This document shows, one piece after another, positions 52,020 to 61,618 of a stretch of 64,000 bases of DNA (positions within the stretch are counted from its first letter, which is position 1; each line of letters opens with the position of its first letter). The position numbers were made by a program, and so were the translations under genes. This DNA comes from Paraburkholderia acidicola (lineage in GTDB: Bacteria > Pseudomonadota > Gammaproteobacteria > Burkholderiales > Burkholderiaceae), in contig NZ_MTZV01000002.1 of assembly GCF_002362315.1 (NCBI RefSeq), positions 682,001 through 746,000 on the forward strand, in the 5' to 3' direction. The notes below the pieces were generated by a model, which had not been told where the DNA came from, did not search any database, and saw nothing but the letters and a program-made list of their open reading frames with translations.

Positions 52020-53429
52020 ATGCCCCGGGCTCTGCCTGTCCTCTCTTCCACGCTGGCCAGACGCGCACGGCGCCTCTGGCGGCAGTACGGCATCTTCTGG
52101 CTCGGTGCGATCGCGGTCGGCCTGATTGCGGTGCTCTATGCGCGCCTGATCGACTGGGGCTACAACGCCTTCCGGTCGATGCAGCATCACTACGTGTGGT
52201 TGCCGCTCCTGCTCACACCCGCCGTCGCCGCGGCCGCGGTCTGGCTCACGCGCCGGTTTTTTCGTGGCGCCGAAGGTAGCGGTATTCCTCAGGTCATCGC
52301 CACGCTGCACACCAAACCGGGTGAATCTGGCGCGCGTCTGCTCACGCTGGAGATTCTCGTCGGCAAGATTCTGGTGTCGTTCCTCGGTATTCTCGGTGGG
52401 TTTACGATCGGCCGCGAAGGACCGACGGTCCAGGTCGGCGCGGCACTGATGTTCAATCTGCGCCGCTTCTATCCGCGTTCGAACGCGCTGATCGAACGTC
52501 AGCTCGTGCTCGCGGGCGCCGCAGCCGGTCTGTCCGCTGCGTTCAATACGCCGCTGGCCGGCATCGTCTTCGCGATCGAGGAACTGACGCGCAGCTTCGA
52601 AGCGCGCGCGAGCGGCGTGCTGATCACGGCGATCATCATCGCCGGTGTGATTGCGCTGGGGCTCAACGGCAACTACACGTACTTCGGCACGATCGAGATC
52701 GGTGCGCACTTTCCGGATCTGCTCGCCGTCGCCGTGGTGTTGACCGCGGTCGTCACCGGCATTGCAGGCGGCGTGTTCGGCTGGCTGCTGCTGAACACCG
52801 CCCGCTGGATTCCGGCGCCGCTGCGCCAGTTGCACGGCGAGCGGCCGGTTGCGTTCGCGGCGCTGTGCGGCTTCATCATCGCGGTAGTCGGACTGATTTC
52901 AGGCGGGACGACATTCGGGAGCGGCTATGCGGAAGCGCGTGGGCTGCTCGACGGTCACGAGCAACTGTCGCTGTTCTATCCGTTTCTGAAGATGATCTCG
53001 ATGGTGGGCTCGTACCTGCCCGGCATTCCTGGTGGCATCTTTGCGCCGTCGCTGTCGATCGGCGCGGGCTTCGGCAACCTGCTGCACACCGTATTCAGCG
53101 GCATGCAACTGCAGATGCTGATCGCGCTCGCCATGGTCGGTTATCTGGCCGCCGTCACGCAATCGCCGATTACGTCGTTTGTGATCGTGATGGAGATGAT
53201 CAACGGTCATGCACTGGTGATCTCGCTGATGGCGACCGCGCTGATTTCCAGCCGCGTGTCGCGGCTCTTCGCGCCGCCGCTGTATGAATCGCTGGCAACG
53301 CGCTATATGGCGCCGTTGCCGCAGCCGGCCCCCGTACCCGTTCCCGAAGTGCCGGAGGCGCTGATCGACGACGAGCCCGAACCGGCTGAGGCCACCGACG
53401 CAGCCCCAACCGATACCCCGCGTCAGTAG
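52020..53429 (+). CDS. ClC-family chloride channel/antiporter
   Basis: A 469-residue ClC protein with about 18 membrane helices in two inverted halves. The selectivity motifs are present: GSGIPQV, GREGPTVQVGA (with the gating Glu in GREGP) and GIPGGIFAPSLS. The central Tyr region is less clear. No CBS domains follow; instead there is a Pro/Glu-rich cytoplasmic tail (about 430-469). It may be a Cl-/H+ antiporter for acid resistance or a fluoride-type relative; the GREGP form fits the former. The 3' end overlaps the next minus-strand lipoprotein gene by 7 nt. Confidence 0.94.
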   Translation: MPRALPVLSSTLARRARRLWRQYGIFWLGAIAVGLIAVLYARLIDWGYNAFRSMQHHYVWLPLLLTPAVAAAAVWLTRRFFRGAEGSGIPQVIATLHTKPGESGARLLTLEILVGKILVSFLGILGGFTIGREGPTVQVGAALMFNLRRFYPRSNALIERQLVLAGAAAGLSAAFNTPLAGIVFAIEELTRSFEARASGVLITAIIIAGVIALGLNGNYTYFGTIEIGAHFPDLLAVAVVLTAVVTGIAGGVFGWLLLNTARWIPAPLRQLHGERPVAFAALCGFIIAVVGLISGGTTFGSGYAEARGLLDGHEQLSLFYPFLKMISMVGSYLPGIPGGIFAPSLSIGAGFGNLLHTVFSGMQLQMLIALAMVGYLAAVTQSPITSFVIVMEMINGHALVISLMATALISSRVSRLFAPPLYESLATRYMAPLPQPAPVPVPEVPEALIDDEPEPAEATDAAPTDTPRQ

Positions 53430-53533
53430 ATGACGACCGGCGCGGGCCGGTAATACGCAGGGCGTGCCGGCACGACGATGCAGCCGGCAAGCGTCATAGC
53501 AAGCAGCAGCGCTGCCAGCAGTCTTGTTTTCAT
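53423..53533 (-). CDS. Tiny lipoprotein (36 aa)
   Basis: A 36-residue lipoprotein. AGGAAG precedes the ATG at 53533; the signal MKTRLLAALLLAMTLAGC is followed by IVVPARPAYYRPAPVVIY. The GCIVVPA junction is shared with the 44-aa lipoprotein at 50353-50487. The gene tail overlaps the stop of the ClC gene by 7 nt. Function unknown; the Tyr/Pro-rich end could interact with the envelope. Confidence 0.72.
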   Translation of the reverse strand: MKTRLLAALLLAMTLAGCIVVPARPAYYRPAPVVIY

Positions 53534-53624
53534 CGCATGCTTCCTGAAAGCGGCGCCGCTACCTGCGGCACCGCACATCGACACCGAGCGACACGGATCG
53601 ACGCTTATCGAAACTTGTCGACGC

Positions 53625-53936
53625 TCAAGCCCAGTGACCATCGATCCAGCGCCAGCCATCACCACGACCGGCCCAGTGCCCCGGCACCCAGTGATAACCG
53701 ATGCGCTCAGCCTGCCAGTGACCCGCCTCCCACACGTACTGGCCGCGATCCCAGCGCCAGTGACCGTGATCCCAGACATATCCGACCCGCGCGGCGGGCA
53801 CGACTTCGTAGCGCACCGCTGGCGGTGCGGACGGCGCGACGATGATTACTTCCGCAGATGCAGACGACGCCACCGCACTTACGCCGGCGATAACCAGTGC
53901 TGCATTGACGAGCAGCACGCGCAAAGACCTGTTCAT
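53625..53936 (-). CDS. Secreted WxxGHW-repeat protein (103 aa)
   Basis: A 103-residue exported protein with a signal peptide (about 1-28) and a mature part built from repeated W-x-x-GHW/GxW units: YVWDHGHWRWDRGQYVWEAGHW, then YHWVPGHW and WRWIDGHW. This pattern matches the YXWGQXW/WxxGxW-repeat (DUF/BcpO-like) proteins common in Burkholderia, small envelope proteins of unknown function. The ATG at 53936 is chosen with GAGG upstream. It is next to the tiny lipoprotein gene on the same strand. Confidence 0.82.
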   Translation of the reverse strand: MNRSLRVLLVNAALVIAGVSAVASSASAEVIIVAPSAPPAVRYEVVPAARVGYVWDHGHWRWDRGQYVWEAGHWQAERIGYHWVPGHWAGRGDGWRWIDGHWA

Positions 53937-54217
53937 ATTCACCTCAGGAAAGAACACCGTTGACGGCGTATCCGTTCAATGCGCGAGGTGACAGGGAGGC
54001 TGACATCCGCCGTATTACGCGGGCACCTGAAGTGCAACGAGGTGTTTCACCGCGATAGCAGACGTAGGGGAAAAGGCGACGAGGGGGAAAGTGCGGGGAG
54101 GTTGTTGCGCGCTGCGCGTGCCGCCATCAAGGCAACACATGCAGCGCGACAGACAGTGTCATACAACCGCTAGACAGCTAGACAGATGGATGAGGCAACA
54201 ACCGCAACACCCGGCCC

Positions 54218-54472
54218 TCAGGCCTGCGGAATCTCGATCTTGACTTCCAGCACTTCGAGGTCGTCCTGACGCTCGAGGCTCACACGGATATCGTTGTCGG
54301 AGATTTTCACGTACTTCGAAATCACGGCGACGAGTTCGCGTTGCAACGCCGGCAGATAGTCGGCGGGCGCCTTGTTGCCGCCGCGCTCGTGCGCGATGAT
54401 CAACTGCAGGCGTTCCTTCGCAACCGACGCGGATTTTTTCTTCTCTCCCAGCAAAAACGAAAGAATCGACAT
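54218..54472 (-). CDS. minE: Cell division topological specificity factor MinE
   Basis: An 84-residue MinE that activates MinD ATPase and restricts the MinCD inhibitor to the poles. The N-terminus [31 protein letters not shown] contains the MinD-activating helix with the [10 protein letters not shown] contact strand; the C-terminal dimerisation domain is complete. It lies 14 bp after minD in the minC-minD-minE order. Confidence 0.97.
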   Translation of the reverse strand: MSILSFLLGEKKKSASVAKERLQLIIAHERGGNKAPADYLPALQRELVAVISKYVKISDNDIRVSLERQDDLEVLEVKIEIPQA

Positions 54473-54486
54473 TAGGTGCGCTCCCC

Positions 54487-55302
54487 TTACTTGGTGCCGA
54501 AGAGGCGCTGCAACAGGCCCGGCTTCTGGTAATCGGTGAAACGTAGCGACTTCTCTTCGCCAAGGAAGCGCGACACGATGTCCTTATACGCTTCGGCGAC
54601 ATCGGTACCTTCGATGTGCACAGCCGGCAGCCCCTGGTTCGACGCATGCAGCACCGCTTCCGATTCCGGCACGACACCGATCAGCTCGATACGCAGAATT
54701 TCCTGGATGTCCGTGAGCGACAGCATCTCGCCTTCGCTGACGCGCTTCGGGTTGTAGCGCGTGATCAGCAGATGCTCCTTGATCGGGTCCTTGCCTTCGA
54801 TCGCGCGCTTCGTCTTCGATGACAGGATGCCGAGAATCCGGTCCGAGTCGCGTACCGACGACACTTCCGGATTGGTCACGATCAGCGCTTCGTCGGCGTA
54901 GTGCATCGCGAGCAGCGCACCCGATTCAATCCCGGCCGGCGAATCGCAAACGATAAATTCGAAGTCCATCGCGATCAGATCGTTGATGATCTTTTCGACG
55001 CCGTCCTGCGTGAGCGCATCCTTATCGCGCGTTTGCGACGCGGGCAGGATGAACAGGTTCTCGCATTTCTTGTCCTTGATGAGCGCCTGGTTCAGGTTCG
55101 CCTCGCCCTGGATCACGTTGATCAGGTCGTACACGACGCGGCGCTCGCAGCCCATGATGAGGTCGAGGTTGCGCAGGCCCACATCGAAGTCGATCACGGC
55201 GGTCTTGTGGCCGCGCAATGCGAGACCCGATGCGAAACTCGCGCTCGTGGTCGTCTTGCCCACGCCACCCTTGCCCGAAGTCACCACAATGATTTTTGCC
55301 AT
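54487..55302 (-). CDS. minD: Septum site-determining ATPase MinD
   Basis: A 271-residue MinD/ParA-family ATPase that oscillates on the membrane with MinE and recruits MinC. The deviant Walker [10 protein letters not shown] is at residues 10-18, the signature Asp in [16 protein letters not shown], and a C-terminal amphipathic membrane-targeting helix ([12 protein letters not shown]). Spacing to minE is 14 bp and to minC 96 bp. Confidence 0.98.
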   Translation of the reverse strand: MAKIIVVTSGKGGVGKTTTSASFASGLALRGHKTAVIDFDVGLRNLDLIMGCERRVVYDLINVIQGEANLNQALIKDKKCENLFILPASQTRDKDALTQDGVEKIINDLIAMDFEFIVCDSPAGIESGALLAMHYADEALIVTNPEVSSVRDSDRILGILSSKTKRAIEGKDPIKEHLLITRYNPKRVSEGEMLSLTDIQEILRIELIGVVPESEAVLHASNQGLPAVHIEGTDVAEAYKDIVSRFLGEEKSLRFTDYQKPGLLQRLFGTK

Positions 55303-55398
55303 TTAGCCTTACCTTGCGTTCGTCAGATTCTTCAACTTCAATTAGGCGCTGCAACCGGTTGTCAGCAGCATGCGCAGCCGCAGCGCTCGGCGCGTGCC

Positions 55399-56178
55399 TC
55401 AGGTGAGCCGCAGCGGTTCGATCATCAATTTCTCTTCGTCGAGCCAGATCTGCACGGCCTTGCCGTTCACATCGGCCGGCAACGGGTTCTCAGTCGTACG
55501 ATAGATACCCGCAATCGAAATCAGTTCCGGCTCGAGACAGGTGCAGAAAATCCGTGCATCGTGATTGCCCTGCACGCCGGCCAGCGCCCGGCCGCGTAAC
55601 GGCGCGTAGATATGGATGTTGCCTTCCGCGATCACTTCCGCGCCATAGCTCACGATGCCGAGCACGACCAGATCGCCCTTTGCGTAAATGCGCTGCCCCG
55701 AGCGCAACGGCTTGTCGATGACGAGCGTTTGCGACGGGGTGCCAAGCGGCACCGGTTCGGCGGGAACGGTGTCTGGAACCACCGGTACCACCGGCGTTGC
55801 GGCAGATGTTTCCGCGGTTTCAGCAGCTTCGTCACCGGCCTGTTTTGCGCCGGCACCGCGCCGGTCGCGCGCTTCGAGCAGCGGCAAGCCTGCTTCCAGC
55901 ACCCAGCCATGCTGCTCCGGCGATGCAACGACGCCGACAGGCCGCATCCGCACGCTGTCGAGCAACTGCGCGACCTCGGCGAGCGGCAACCGCTCGTCGG
56001 CGTTCAGGCGGCGCACGTCGATCGCGACGACATCGTTGGCGAAAAACTCCGGGGTCGCCTCGAAGCGCCGGTTCAGCTCGGTGCGCATCGCATCGAGGTC
56101 AGTGGTCTTCACGACGAACAGAAGCGTGTCGACGGAGCCGCTGCGCAGTTCGAAAAAGGGCGATTTCTTGGGCGACAT
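55399..56178 (-). CDS. minC: Septum site-determining protein MinC
   Basis: A 259-residue FtsZ-assembly inhibitor. The N-terminal FtsZ-inhibiting domain (about 1-110: [27 protein letters not shown]) is joined by an Ala/Thr/Val-rich linker to a C-terminal beta-helix that binds MinD ([44 protein letters not shown]). All elements are intact. First gene of minCDE on the minus strand. Confidence 0.97.
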   Translation of the reverse strand: MSPKKSPFFELRSGSVDTLLFVVKTTDLDAMRTELNRRFEATPEFFANDVVAIDVRRLNADERLPLAEVAQLLDSVRMRPVGVVASPEQHGWVLEAGLPLLEARDRRGAGAKQAGDEAAETAETSAATPVVPVVPDTVPAEPVPLGTPSQTLVIDKPLRSGQRIYAKGDLVVLGIVSYGAEVIAEGNIHIYAPLRGRALAGVQGNHDARIFCTCLEPELISIAGIYRTTENPLPADVNGKAVQIWLDEEKLMIEPLRLT

Positions 56179-56341
56179 AGCGTTCGACGAAAAATTTTGC
56201 GTATTTTACAGGCGTCTACGCGGGCGGCCAGTTTTTTCGGGAAACACACGTGCAACGGCGCATGCTGCGCCGCACGGTGCGAGAGAAGAACAGCGGAATG
56301 GATGGAACGCGGAACCCGCGGCGCGGCAGACAGCGCGCCGC

Positions 56342-56875
56342 TCACCGGCCCGACGCGCTGGACGCGTGCCTGACGTGCCGCACCAGCAGCGTTTCGCCCT
56401 GCTCCGGCACGCGCTCGATGCGGCGATGCTCGCCGGTCGGACCAAAACCGAGCACTTCGTAAAAACGCATCGCGTTGCGGTTCGCGTCGGCGATCCATGC
56501 GTAGATCTCGTGTGCGCCGCCGCGCGCGAGCCATTCGCTGGCGGTATCGACGAGCAGCACGCCGCCGCGCAGATGCCGCACGGCCGGCGCCACCCATAGC
56601 TCGCAGACGAACGCGCGACGCGCGGCCGAGTCGTCGCAATACGCGTCGATCAGGCCGGCAGGATGGCCTTCGGTATAGAGAATGAACGAGGCTTCGGTAG
56701 CGGAGAACGCGTGACGCGCAGCGGTGGCGTCGAACGTGGAGGCATCGGCGGAAAGGGCGTCTTCAAGCGTTTCGCCGAACGCATAGGGAGCTTCGCGCAA
56801 CGACGCAGTACGAAGTTCGCGGAAAACGGCGCCTTGACTGGCGGTGATACGGCGAACGGTCAGAGACGGAATCAT
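56342..56875 (-). CDS. GNAT-family N-acetyltransferase
   Basis: A 177-residue GNAT protein. Motif A appears as VCELWVAPAVRHLRGGVLLVDTASEWL (acetyl-CoA-binding RxxxG region slightly divergent: RHLRGG), and motif B as NRNAMRFYEVLGFGPTGE. The substrate is unknown. It stands alone between minC and the aminopeptidase gene. Confidence 0.9.
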   Translation of the reverse strand: MIPSLTVRRITASQGAVFRELRTASLREAPYAFGETLEDALSADASTFDATAARHAFSATEASFILYTEGHPAGLIDAYCDDSAARRAFVCELWVAPAVRHLRGGVLLVDTASEWLARGGAHEIYAWIADANRNAMRFYEVLGFGPTGEHRRIERVPEQGETLLVRHVRHASSASGR

Positions 56876-57063
56876 GCAGACAAAAACCCCTTTTGATGCT
56901 TTGGCATAGCTTTAACCGAACAGCCGCGCGAGTCAAATCCTTATTTTTCGGATAGACCCGCCAGTGCACGCGCCCGGGCGATGCGCATGGGGCCGGCCAG
57001 GTCGCGCGTGACGCTCGCCGGCGTCGTTGCACTGCGTGCGCTCAGGGCGCACTCAGGTTGCAT

Positions 57064-57849
57064 TCAGGGCGACTCGTACGCGCCGGTGCCGTCGGGCCAG
57101 GGGGTCAGCAGTTCGTAGCCTTCGTCGGTCACGGCGACCATGTGCTCCCACTGCGCGGACAGCGAGCGATCTTTGGTGACGACCGTCCAGCCATCGGCGA
57201 GTACCGACGTGCCCGCGCGGCCCGCGTTGACCATCGGCTCGATCGTGAACACCATGCCCGGCTTGAGCTTCACGCCCTGCCCCGGTTGCCCGTAGTGCAG
57301 CACCTGCGGCTCCTCGTGATACACCTTGCCGATGCCATGCCCGCAGTAATCGCGGACGATCGAGAAGCCGGCGCGCTGCGCGACCTGCTGGATCGCGTGG
57401 CCGACGTCGCCGAGCGTCGCATTGGGCTTCACCTGACGAATGCCCGCGAGCATTGCCGCGTAGGTCGTGTCGATCAGTTTGCGGCCGACCGTGCTCGGCG
57501 TGCCCACGCAATACATGCGGCTCGTGTCGCCGAAGTAGCCGTCGCGGATCACGGCGACGTCGATGTTGACGATGTCGCCGTCCTTGAGGACCTCGCCGCG
57601 GCTCGGAATGCCGTGGCACACCACCTGGTTGACCGAAATACACACTGTTTTCGGAAAGCCCATATAGCCGACGTTTGCCGGAATCGCCTTTTGCGTATTG
57701 ACGATGTAGTCGTTGCAGATCGCGTCGAGCTGCCCGGTGGAGACACCGGCCTTCACGTGTTCGCCGATCATCGCGAGGACGTCGGCGGCGAGGCGGCCGG
57801 CGATGCGCAGGCCGGCGAGATCGTCAGGGGTCTTGTAGGTGATGGCCAT
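57064..57849 (-). CDS. map: Methionine aminopeptidase type I
   Basis: A 261-residue type I MetAP removing the initiator Met. The five metal ligands are in their usual context: Asp in NIDVAVIRDGYFGDTS (two Asp), His in GHGIGKVYHEEP, Glu in FTIEPMVNAG and Glu in WEHMVAVTDEG. His in VCHGIPS is also present. The start at 57849 begins MAITYKTPDDLAGLRIAGRLAADVL; a longer frame is not supported. It is not adjacent to rpsB/tsf; Burkholderia genomes often have a second map, and the surroundings suggest this is that copy (inference). Confidence 0.95.
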   Translation of the reverse strand: MAITYKTPDDLAGLRIAGRLAADVLAMIGEHVKAGVSTGQLDAICNDYIVNTQKAIPANVGYMGFPKTVCISVNQVVCHGIPSRGEVLKDGDIVNIDVAVIRDGYFGDTSRMYCVGTPSTVGRKLIDTTYAAMLAGIRQVKPNATLGDVGHAIQQVAQRAGFSIVRDYCGHGIGKVYHEEPQVLHYGQPGQGVKLKPGMVFTIEPMVNAGRAGTSVLADGWTVVTKDRSLSAQWEHMVAVTDEGYELLTPWPDGTGAYESP

Positions 57850-58106
57850 GATGGAGCGGATCGATAAAGGCGAAATAGCGGTCGGGTACGGGGCACGTGG
57901 CACCCGGAGAATGACCGGCAGAGGCGGTCGCTTCGGGTTGTCGATGGGGCAATTGTACAGAGGATGGCCCGCGACCCTCTGCCAGGCGGGCCGCGGCGCT
58001 ATCCGGCCATGTCGGGTTGACGTTGAAGCCGGTGTGTTGCGCAGGACTTCAGTGTGCGGAATCATGGCCGGACTTCGGGTCATGCCGGCCGTCAAAGGGA
58101 GGGGGA

Positions 58107-58505
58107 ATGTTTTCGCATGTTTTCGTCGGGGTCCGCGACTTCGAGCGCGCGTTGCGCTTCTATACGCCGCTCATGGAGCAGCTCGGACTGACGCTCAAAT
58201 TCTCCGAGCCCGACCGGCCCTGGGCCGGCTGGGTCGCCGCCGGTGCGCCGCGGCCGCTGTTTCTGATCGGCAGTCCGCATAACGGCGCGGCGGCCGCACC
58301 GGGCAACGGCAACATGACCGCGTTCCTCGCTGCCGGGCGACCGGACGTCGATCGCTGTCATGCCATCGCACTAGCCCACGGAGGACGCTGCGGCGGCCCG
58401 CCCGGACTGCGGCCGCACTACCATCCCGACTACTACGGCGCGTACTTCTACGACCCGGACGGCAACAAGCTCTGTGTCTGCTGTCACGACGCGGTCGAGG
58501 GTTGA
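58107..58505 (+). CDS. VOC/glyoxalase-family protein
   Basis: A 132-residue vicinal-oxygen-chelate protein. It has the usual single-unit betaalphabetabeta pattern: MFSHVFVGVRDFERALRFYTPLMEQLGL at the start, and GAYFYDPDGNKLCVCCH at the end, with His and Glu/Asp candidate metal ligands (H4, and the Tyr/His cluster near YHPDYYG). GGGAGGGGG precedes the ATG. Substrate unknown; resembles lactoylglutathione-lyase-like proteins. Confidence 0.88.
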   Translation: MFSHVFVGVRDFERALRFYTPLMEQLGLTLKFSEPDRPWAGWVAAGAPRPLFLIGSPHNGAAAAPGNGNMTAFLAAGRPDVDRCHAIALAHGGRCGGPPGLRPHYHPDYYGAYFYDPDGNKLCVCCHDAVEG

Positions 58506-58507
58506 GA

Positions 58508-59449
58508 TCAGCGCGAAGGCAACGGCAACCGCGGACGGCTAACCAGCGTGACGATCACGTAGCTCATGATCGTCAGCATGAACCACGAGCCCAGCTTGCC
58601 GACCGACACCATCGCCCAGCCTTGCAGCTGACTCGGATACAGCCACGCGTGACTGAGCGTGCCGAGGTTTTCGGCAAGCCAGATGAACACGGCGATGAGA
58701 AAGAAACCGAGCAGCAGCGGCATCCGGTGATACACCGTACCGATGCGAAAGTAGACCCAGCAGCGGCGAAACGCGATCGCGGCGCACGCCATCAACAGGT
58801 AGCGCAGATCGAACCAGTAGTGATGCAGAAAGAAGTTGCCGTAGATCGCAGCCGACAGCGCGAGCGTCACCTTCAACGACGGGTGATGCGAGAAACGCAG
58901 ATCGAACTCGCGGCACGCACGCGTGATGTAGCTGCCCACCGACGCGTACATGAACCCCGTAAAGAGCGGCACCCCACCGATGCGCAGATACGCGAACTCC
59001 GGATAGATCCACGAGCCGACCGCGGTCTTGAACACTTCCATGCCGGTGCCCGCAATGTGAAACAGCAGGATGACCTTCACTTCGTCCCACGTTTCGAGGC
59101 CCAGCCGAACCAGCACGATCTGGATCGCAACCGCGGCAAGCGTCAACGCGTCGTAGCGAGGCAGTAGCGCATGCGCGGGATACCAGAGATGCGTCGCGAT
59201 CAGCAGCGCGACCATCAGCCCGCCGAACAGACAGACCCATGCCTGCTTGATGCCGAATACGAGGAAGGAATGCCAGCCCGTGGCGAGACGACTGCGACCG
59301 CGCGATGCGTTCAGCAACCGTGTCGTCAATGCATCGAGCCACGCGCTGGCGCGAGACGGTGTCGGTTCGAGCGGGGTGCTTGTTGACTGCTCCGTCAATT
59401 GGACTGCTCCTTCGGGTTGTCCTTGTCGTACTTGCTCCGGCGGTTTCAC
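58508..59449 (-). CDS. DUF817-family integral membrane protein
   Basis: A 313-residue integral membrane protein with about eight hydrophobic segments from residue 60 onward. Conserved-looking blocks include FGIKQAWVCLFGGLM, WDEVKVILLFHIAGTGMEVFKT and SYITRACREFDLRF, which I recall from DUF817. A long polar N-terminus (about 55 residues) precedes the first helix, so the true start might be further in. Function unknown. It lies convergent with the VOC gene, the two stops 2 nt apart. Confidence 0.9.
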   Translation of the reverse strand: MKPPEQVRQGQPEGAVQLTEQSTSTPLEPTPSRASAWLDALTTRLLNASRGRSRLATGWHSFLVFGIKQAWVCLFGGLMVALLIATHLWYPAHALLPRYDALTLAAVAIQIVLVRLGLETWDEVKVILLFHIAGTGMEVFKTAVGSWIYPEFAYLRIGGVPLFTGFMYASVGSYITRACREFDLRFSHHPSLKVTLALSAAIYGNFFLHHYWFDLRYLLMACAAIAFRRCWVYFRIGTVYHRMPLLLGFFLIAVFIWLAENLGTLSHAWLYPSQLQGWAMVSVGKLGSWFMLTIMSYVIVTLVSRPRLPLPSR

Positions 59450-59723
59450 GTGCTGCGGCCGCCGGCGAGACGTGCCGCCATGCTATACGGAAGTGCCGCG
59501 ATGTTGGGCCATTCAGGCGACGCATAGGGTTGCCGTCGTGAAATGAAGCACGGGAAACGCAACGGCAAGCGCAGCCCAGGACGGGCCTCCTCCTGGACCA
59601 CGACAAGTTTTTACGACTACCATAGTCAGCGCTAGCCGCAGACCTGTGACGATGAAGTCGCATTCACGCACGGTCGACATACTGTGAGTGCGGACACGAA
59701 ACCCGTGCCGGAGACGAGCGTGA

Positions 59724-60818
59724 ATGAGCGCGTCAATGAACACTAGCCCTCTTGCCGGCGAACCCCGACCCATCGAGCTGTGGCGACGCCTCGCGTGGCC
59801 CTGGGCCGCGTTCTGGCTGTTGATGCTCGCGGTCGGCATGCAGGAGTCACTGTGGTCCGGCGAGCTGCAATTCTGGCGGACACTCGTCAACACCGTCACA
59901 TCCGCGCTCGGAGCCACCGTGCTGGTTGCGTTGCAAACGAGGCGCATCAACCGCCGCAATCACCTGCTCAACCAGCCGCTGAAGTGGTTTCTGCGCGCCT
60001 GGGCATGGATGCCGTTGCAACTGGTTATTTACGTCGCCAGCATTTATGGGCTGCGTCTCGGCATCTACGCACTGGCTGGCAGCCGGTACCGGCACGGCCC
60101 GTGGGGCGAAGTATTCGCGTACGACGCGACGGCATTCGTCGAGTTCTATGTGTTGTTCGGCGGAATTATTTTCGGCGTTCAGTCCTACGGCGCGTGGGCT
60201 GCCGAACGAGTGCGTTCCGCGCAGCAGGCGAACCTCGCCCGTCAGGCACAGCTCGCACAGTTGACCCAGCAACTGCAACCGCATTTTCTGTTCAACGCGC
60301 TGAACACCATTTCATCGCTGATCCACAGCAACCCCGACTCCGCGGACAGGTTGCTCACGCGGCTCGCGACATTGCTGCGCGCGGCGACCGATGCAAGTCA
60401 GCGACCCGAGCAGTCGCTCGCCGACGAACTGACGCTGCTGCACGCCTACGCCGACATCATGACGCAGCGTTTTGCCGATCGCGTGCGGATCACGTGGGAC
60501 GTCGATGCCACCGCACCGGGTTGCCTCGTGCCCACACTCGGACTTCAGCCGTTGCTCGAGAACTGCTTTCGGCATGTGGTCGAGCGGCGCAGTGCACTGA
60601 CGCACATCGCGATCCGCGCGCGCCACAACACGGGCACGCTGCAGATAGAAATCGAGGACGACGGCGAGACGCAGTGCCTGCCCGATACCCGCGGCGTCGG
60701 TCTCGGCAACCTCGAGGGCCGGCTGCACTCGCTGTACGGCACGCAAGCGAGCCTTGCGTTGCAACTGCGGCCCGGCGGCGGCCTGATCGTGCGAGTGACA
60801 CTGCCATGCGCGCACTGA
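59724..60818 (+). CDS. LytS/AlgZ-like sensor histidine kinase
   Basis: A 364-residue membrane kinase of the His_kinase (PF06580) type. Four to five hydrophobic segments lie in residues 20-160. The phospho-acceptor His is in QLQPHFLFNALNTISSLI, and an HATPase-like domain follows with the N-box LLENCFRHVVE and GVGLGNLEGRL. The signal it senses is unknown. It overlaps the LytTR regulator gene by 13 nt, forming a two-component pair; such pairs control alginate, autolysis or similar in other bacteria. Confidence 0.93.
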   Translation: MSASMNTSPLAGEPRPIELWRRLAWPWAAFWLLMLAVGMQESLWSGELQFWRTLVNTVTSALGATVLVALQTRRINRRNHLLNQPLKWFLRAWAWMPLQLVIYVASIYGLRLGIYALAGSRYRHGPWGEVFAYDATAFVEFYVLFGGIIFGVQSYGAWAAERVRSAQQANLARQAQLAQLTQQLQPHFLFNALNTISSLIHSNPDSADRLLTRLATLLRAATDASQRPEQSLADELTLLHAYADIMTQRFADRVRITWDVDATAPGCLVPTLGLQPLLENCFRHVVERRSALTHIAIRARHNTGTLQIEIEDDGETQCLPDTRGVGLGNLEGRLHSLYGTQASLALQLRPGGGLIVRVTLPCAH

Positions 60819-61510
60819 TCGTCGACGACGAGGCACTCGCTCGCAGCAAGCTGCTGCGCATGCTGCGCGTCTTTCCTGATGTCGAAGTAGTCGGCGAAGC
60901 CGCCGATGGCGCGACGGCGTTGACGCTCGCCGAGCAGTTGCGTCCGGACGTGATCTTCCTCGATGTGCAGATGCCGGAAGTCGACGGTTTCGATGTGGCG
61001 GCGTCCTTACCGGACGACGCGCCGGCGCTGGTATTCGTAACCGCGTTCGATCAGTACGCGTTGCGCGCCTTCGATGCCCAGGCCATCGACTATCTGTTGA
61101 AACCCGTCGAACCAGAACGCCTGGCGCGCACAGTGCAGCGCTTGCGTGCATCGGTTCGCGCGACCACACGGCCGAGCATCGGTGTGCCCACACAGTTGAT
61201 GATCGCCGACCGCGGGCAGACGCACGTCGTGCGCTGCGCGGACATCGAATGGCTGGAAGCCGCCGACAACTACGTCAACATCCATCTGCCAGGGCGAAGC
61301 CTGCTGATGCGCCGTACGCTGACCGCGCTGCTCAACGATCTCAATCCGATGTTCGTCCGCACCCATCGCGGCGCCGCCGTAGCGCTGGCCGCCGTGCTTG
61401 CCGTGCGACCGGAGGGCAAGGGCGACGCGACCATCGTTTTACGCAGCGGCGCCGAAGTGCCATGCAGCCGGCAGCATCGCGCGACACTGGTACAGCGCCT
61501 GCAGCAATAA
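60806..61510 (+). CDS. LytTR-family response regulator
   Basis: A 234-residue response regulator. The receiver domain (about 1-115) has DDEALAR, the phospho-acceptor Asp in VIFLDVQMPEVDGFD, TAFDQYALRAFDAQAIDYLLKPV. The LytTR DNA-binding domain (about 135-232) has DIEWLEAADNYVNIHLPGRSLLMRRTL and FVRTHRGAAVAL. The start ATG at 60806 is inside the end of the kinase gene. This is AlgR/LytR-like organisation; target genes unknown. Confidence 0.94.
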   Translation: MRALIVDDEALARSKLLRMLRVFPDVEVVGEAADGATALTLAEQLRPDVIFLDVQMPEVDGFDVAASLPDDAPALVFVTAFDQYALRAFDAQAIDYLLKPVEPERLARTVQRLRASVRATTRPSIGVPTQLMIADRGQTHVVRCADIEWLEAADNYVNIHLPGRSLLMRRTLTALLNDLNPMFVRTHRGAAVALAAVLAVRPEGKGDATIVLRSGAEVPCSRQHRATLVQRLQQ

Positions 61511-61618
61511 CGCAGTTCGTCCGATCCACCCCGCATCAGACCCAACTCGTCCCAGATCGATTGTCGCGTTCGCGATGCCGAATTACGCTGGCCAGCATCT
61601 CATAGGGATGCTCCGGTC

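Noticed and set aside
59780..61510. Single 576-codon frame spanning the kinase and regulator genes
   Set aside because: Only the part from 60806 onward is a real protein (LytTR regulator); the earlier part is an out-of-frame shadow of the kinase gene.
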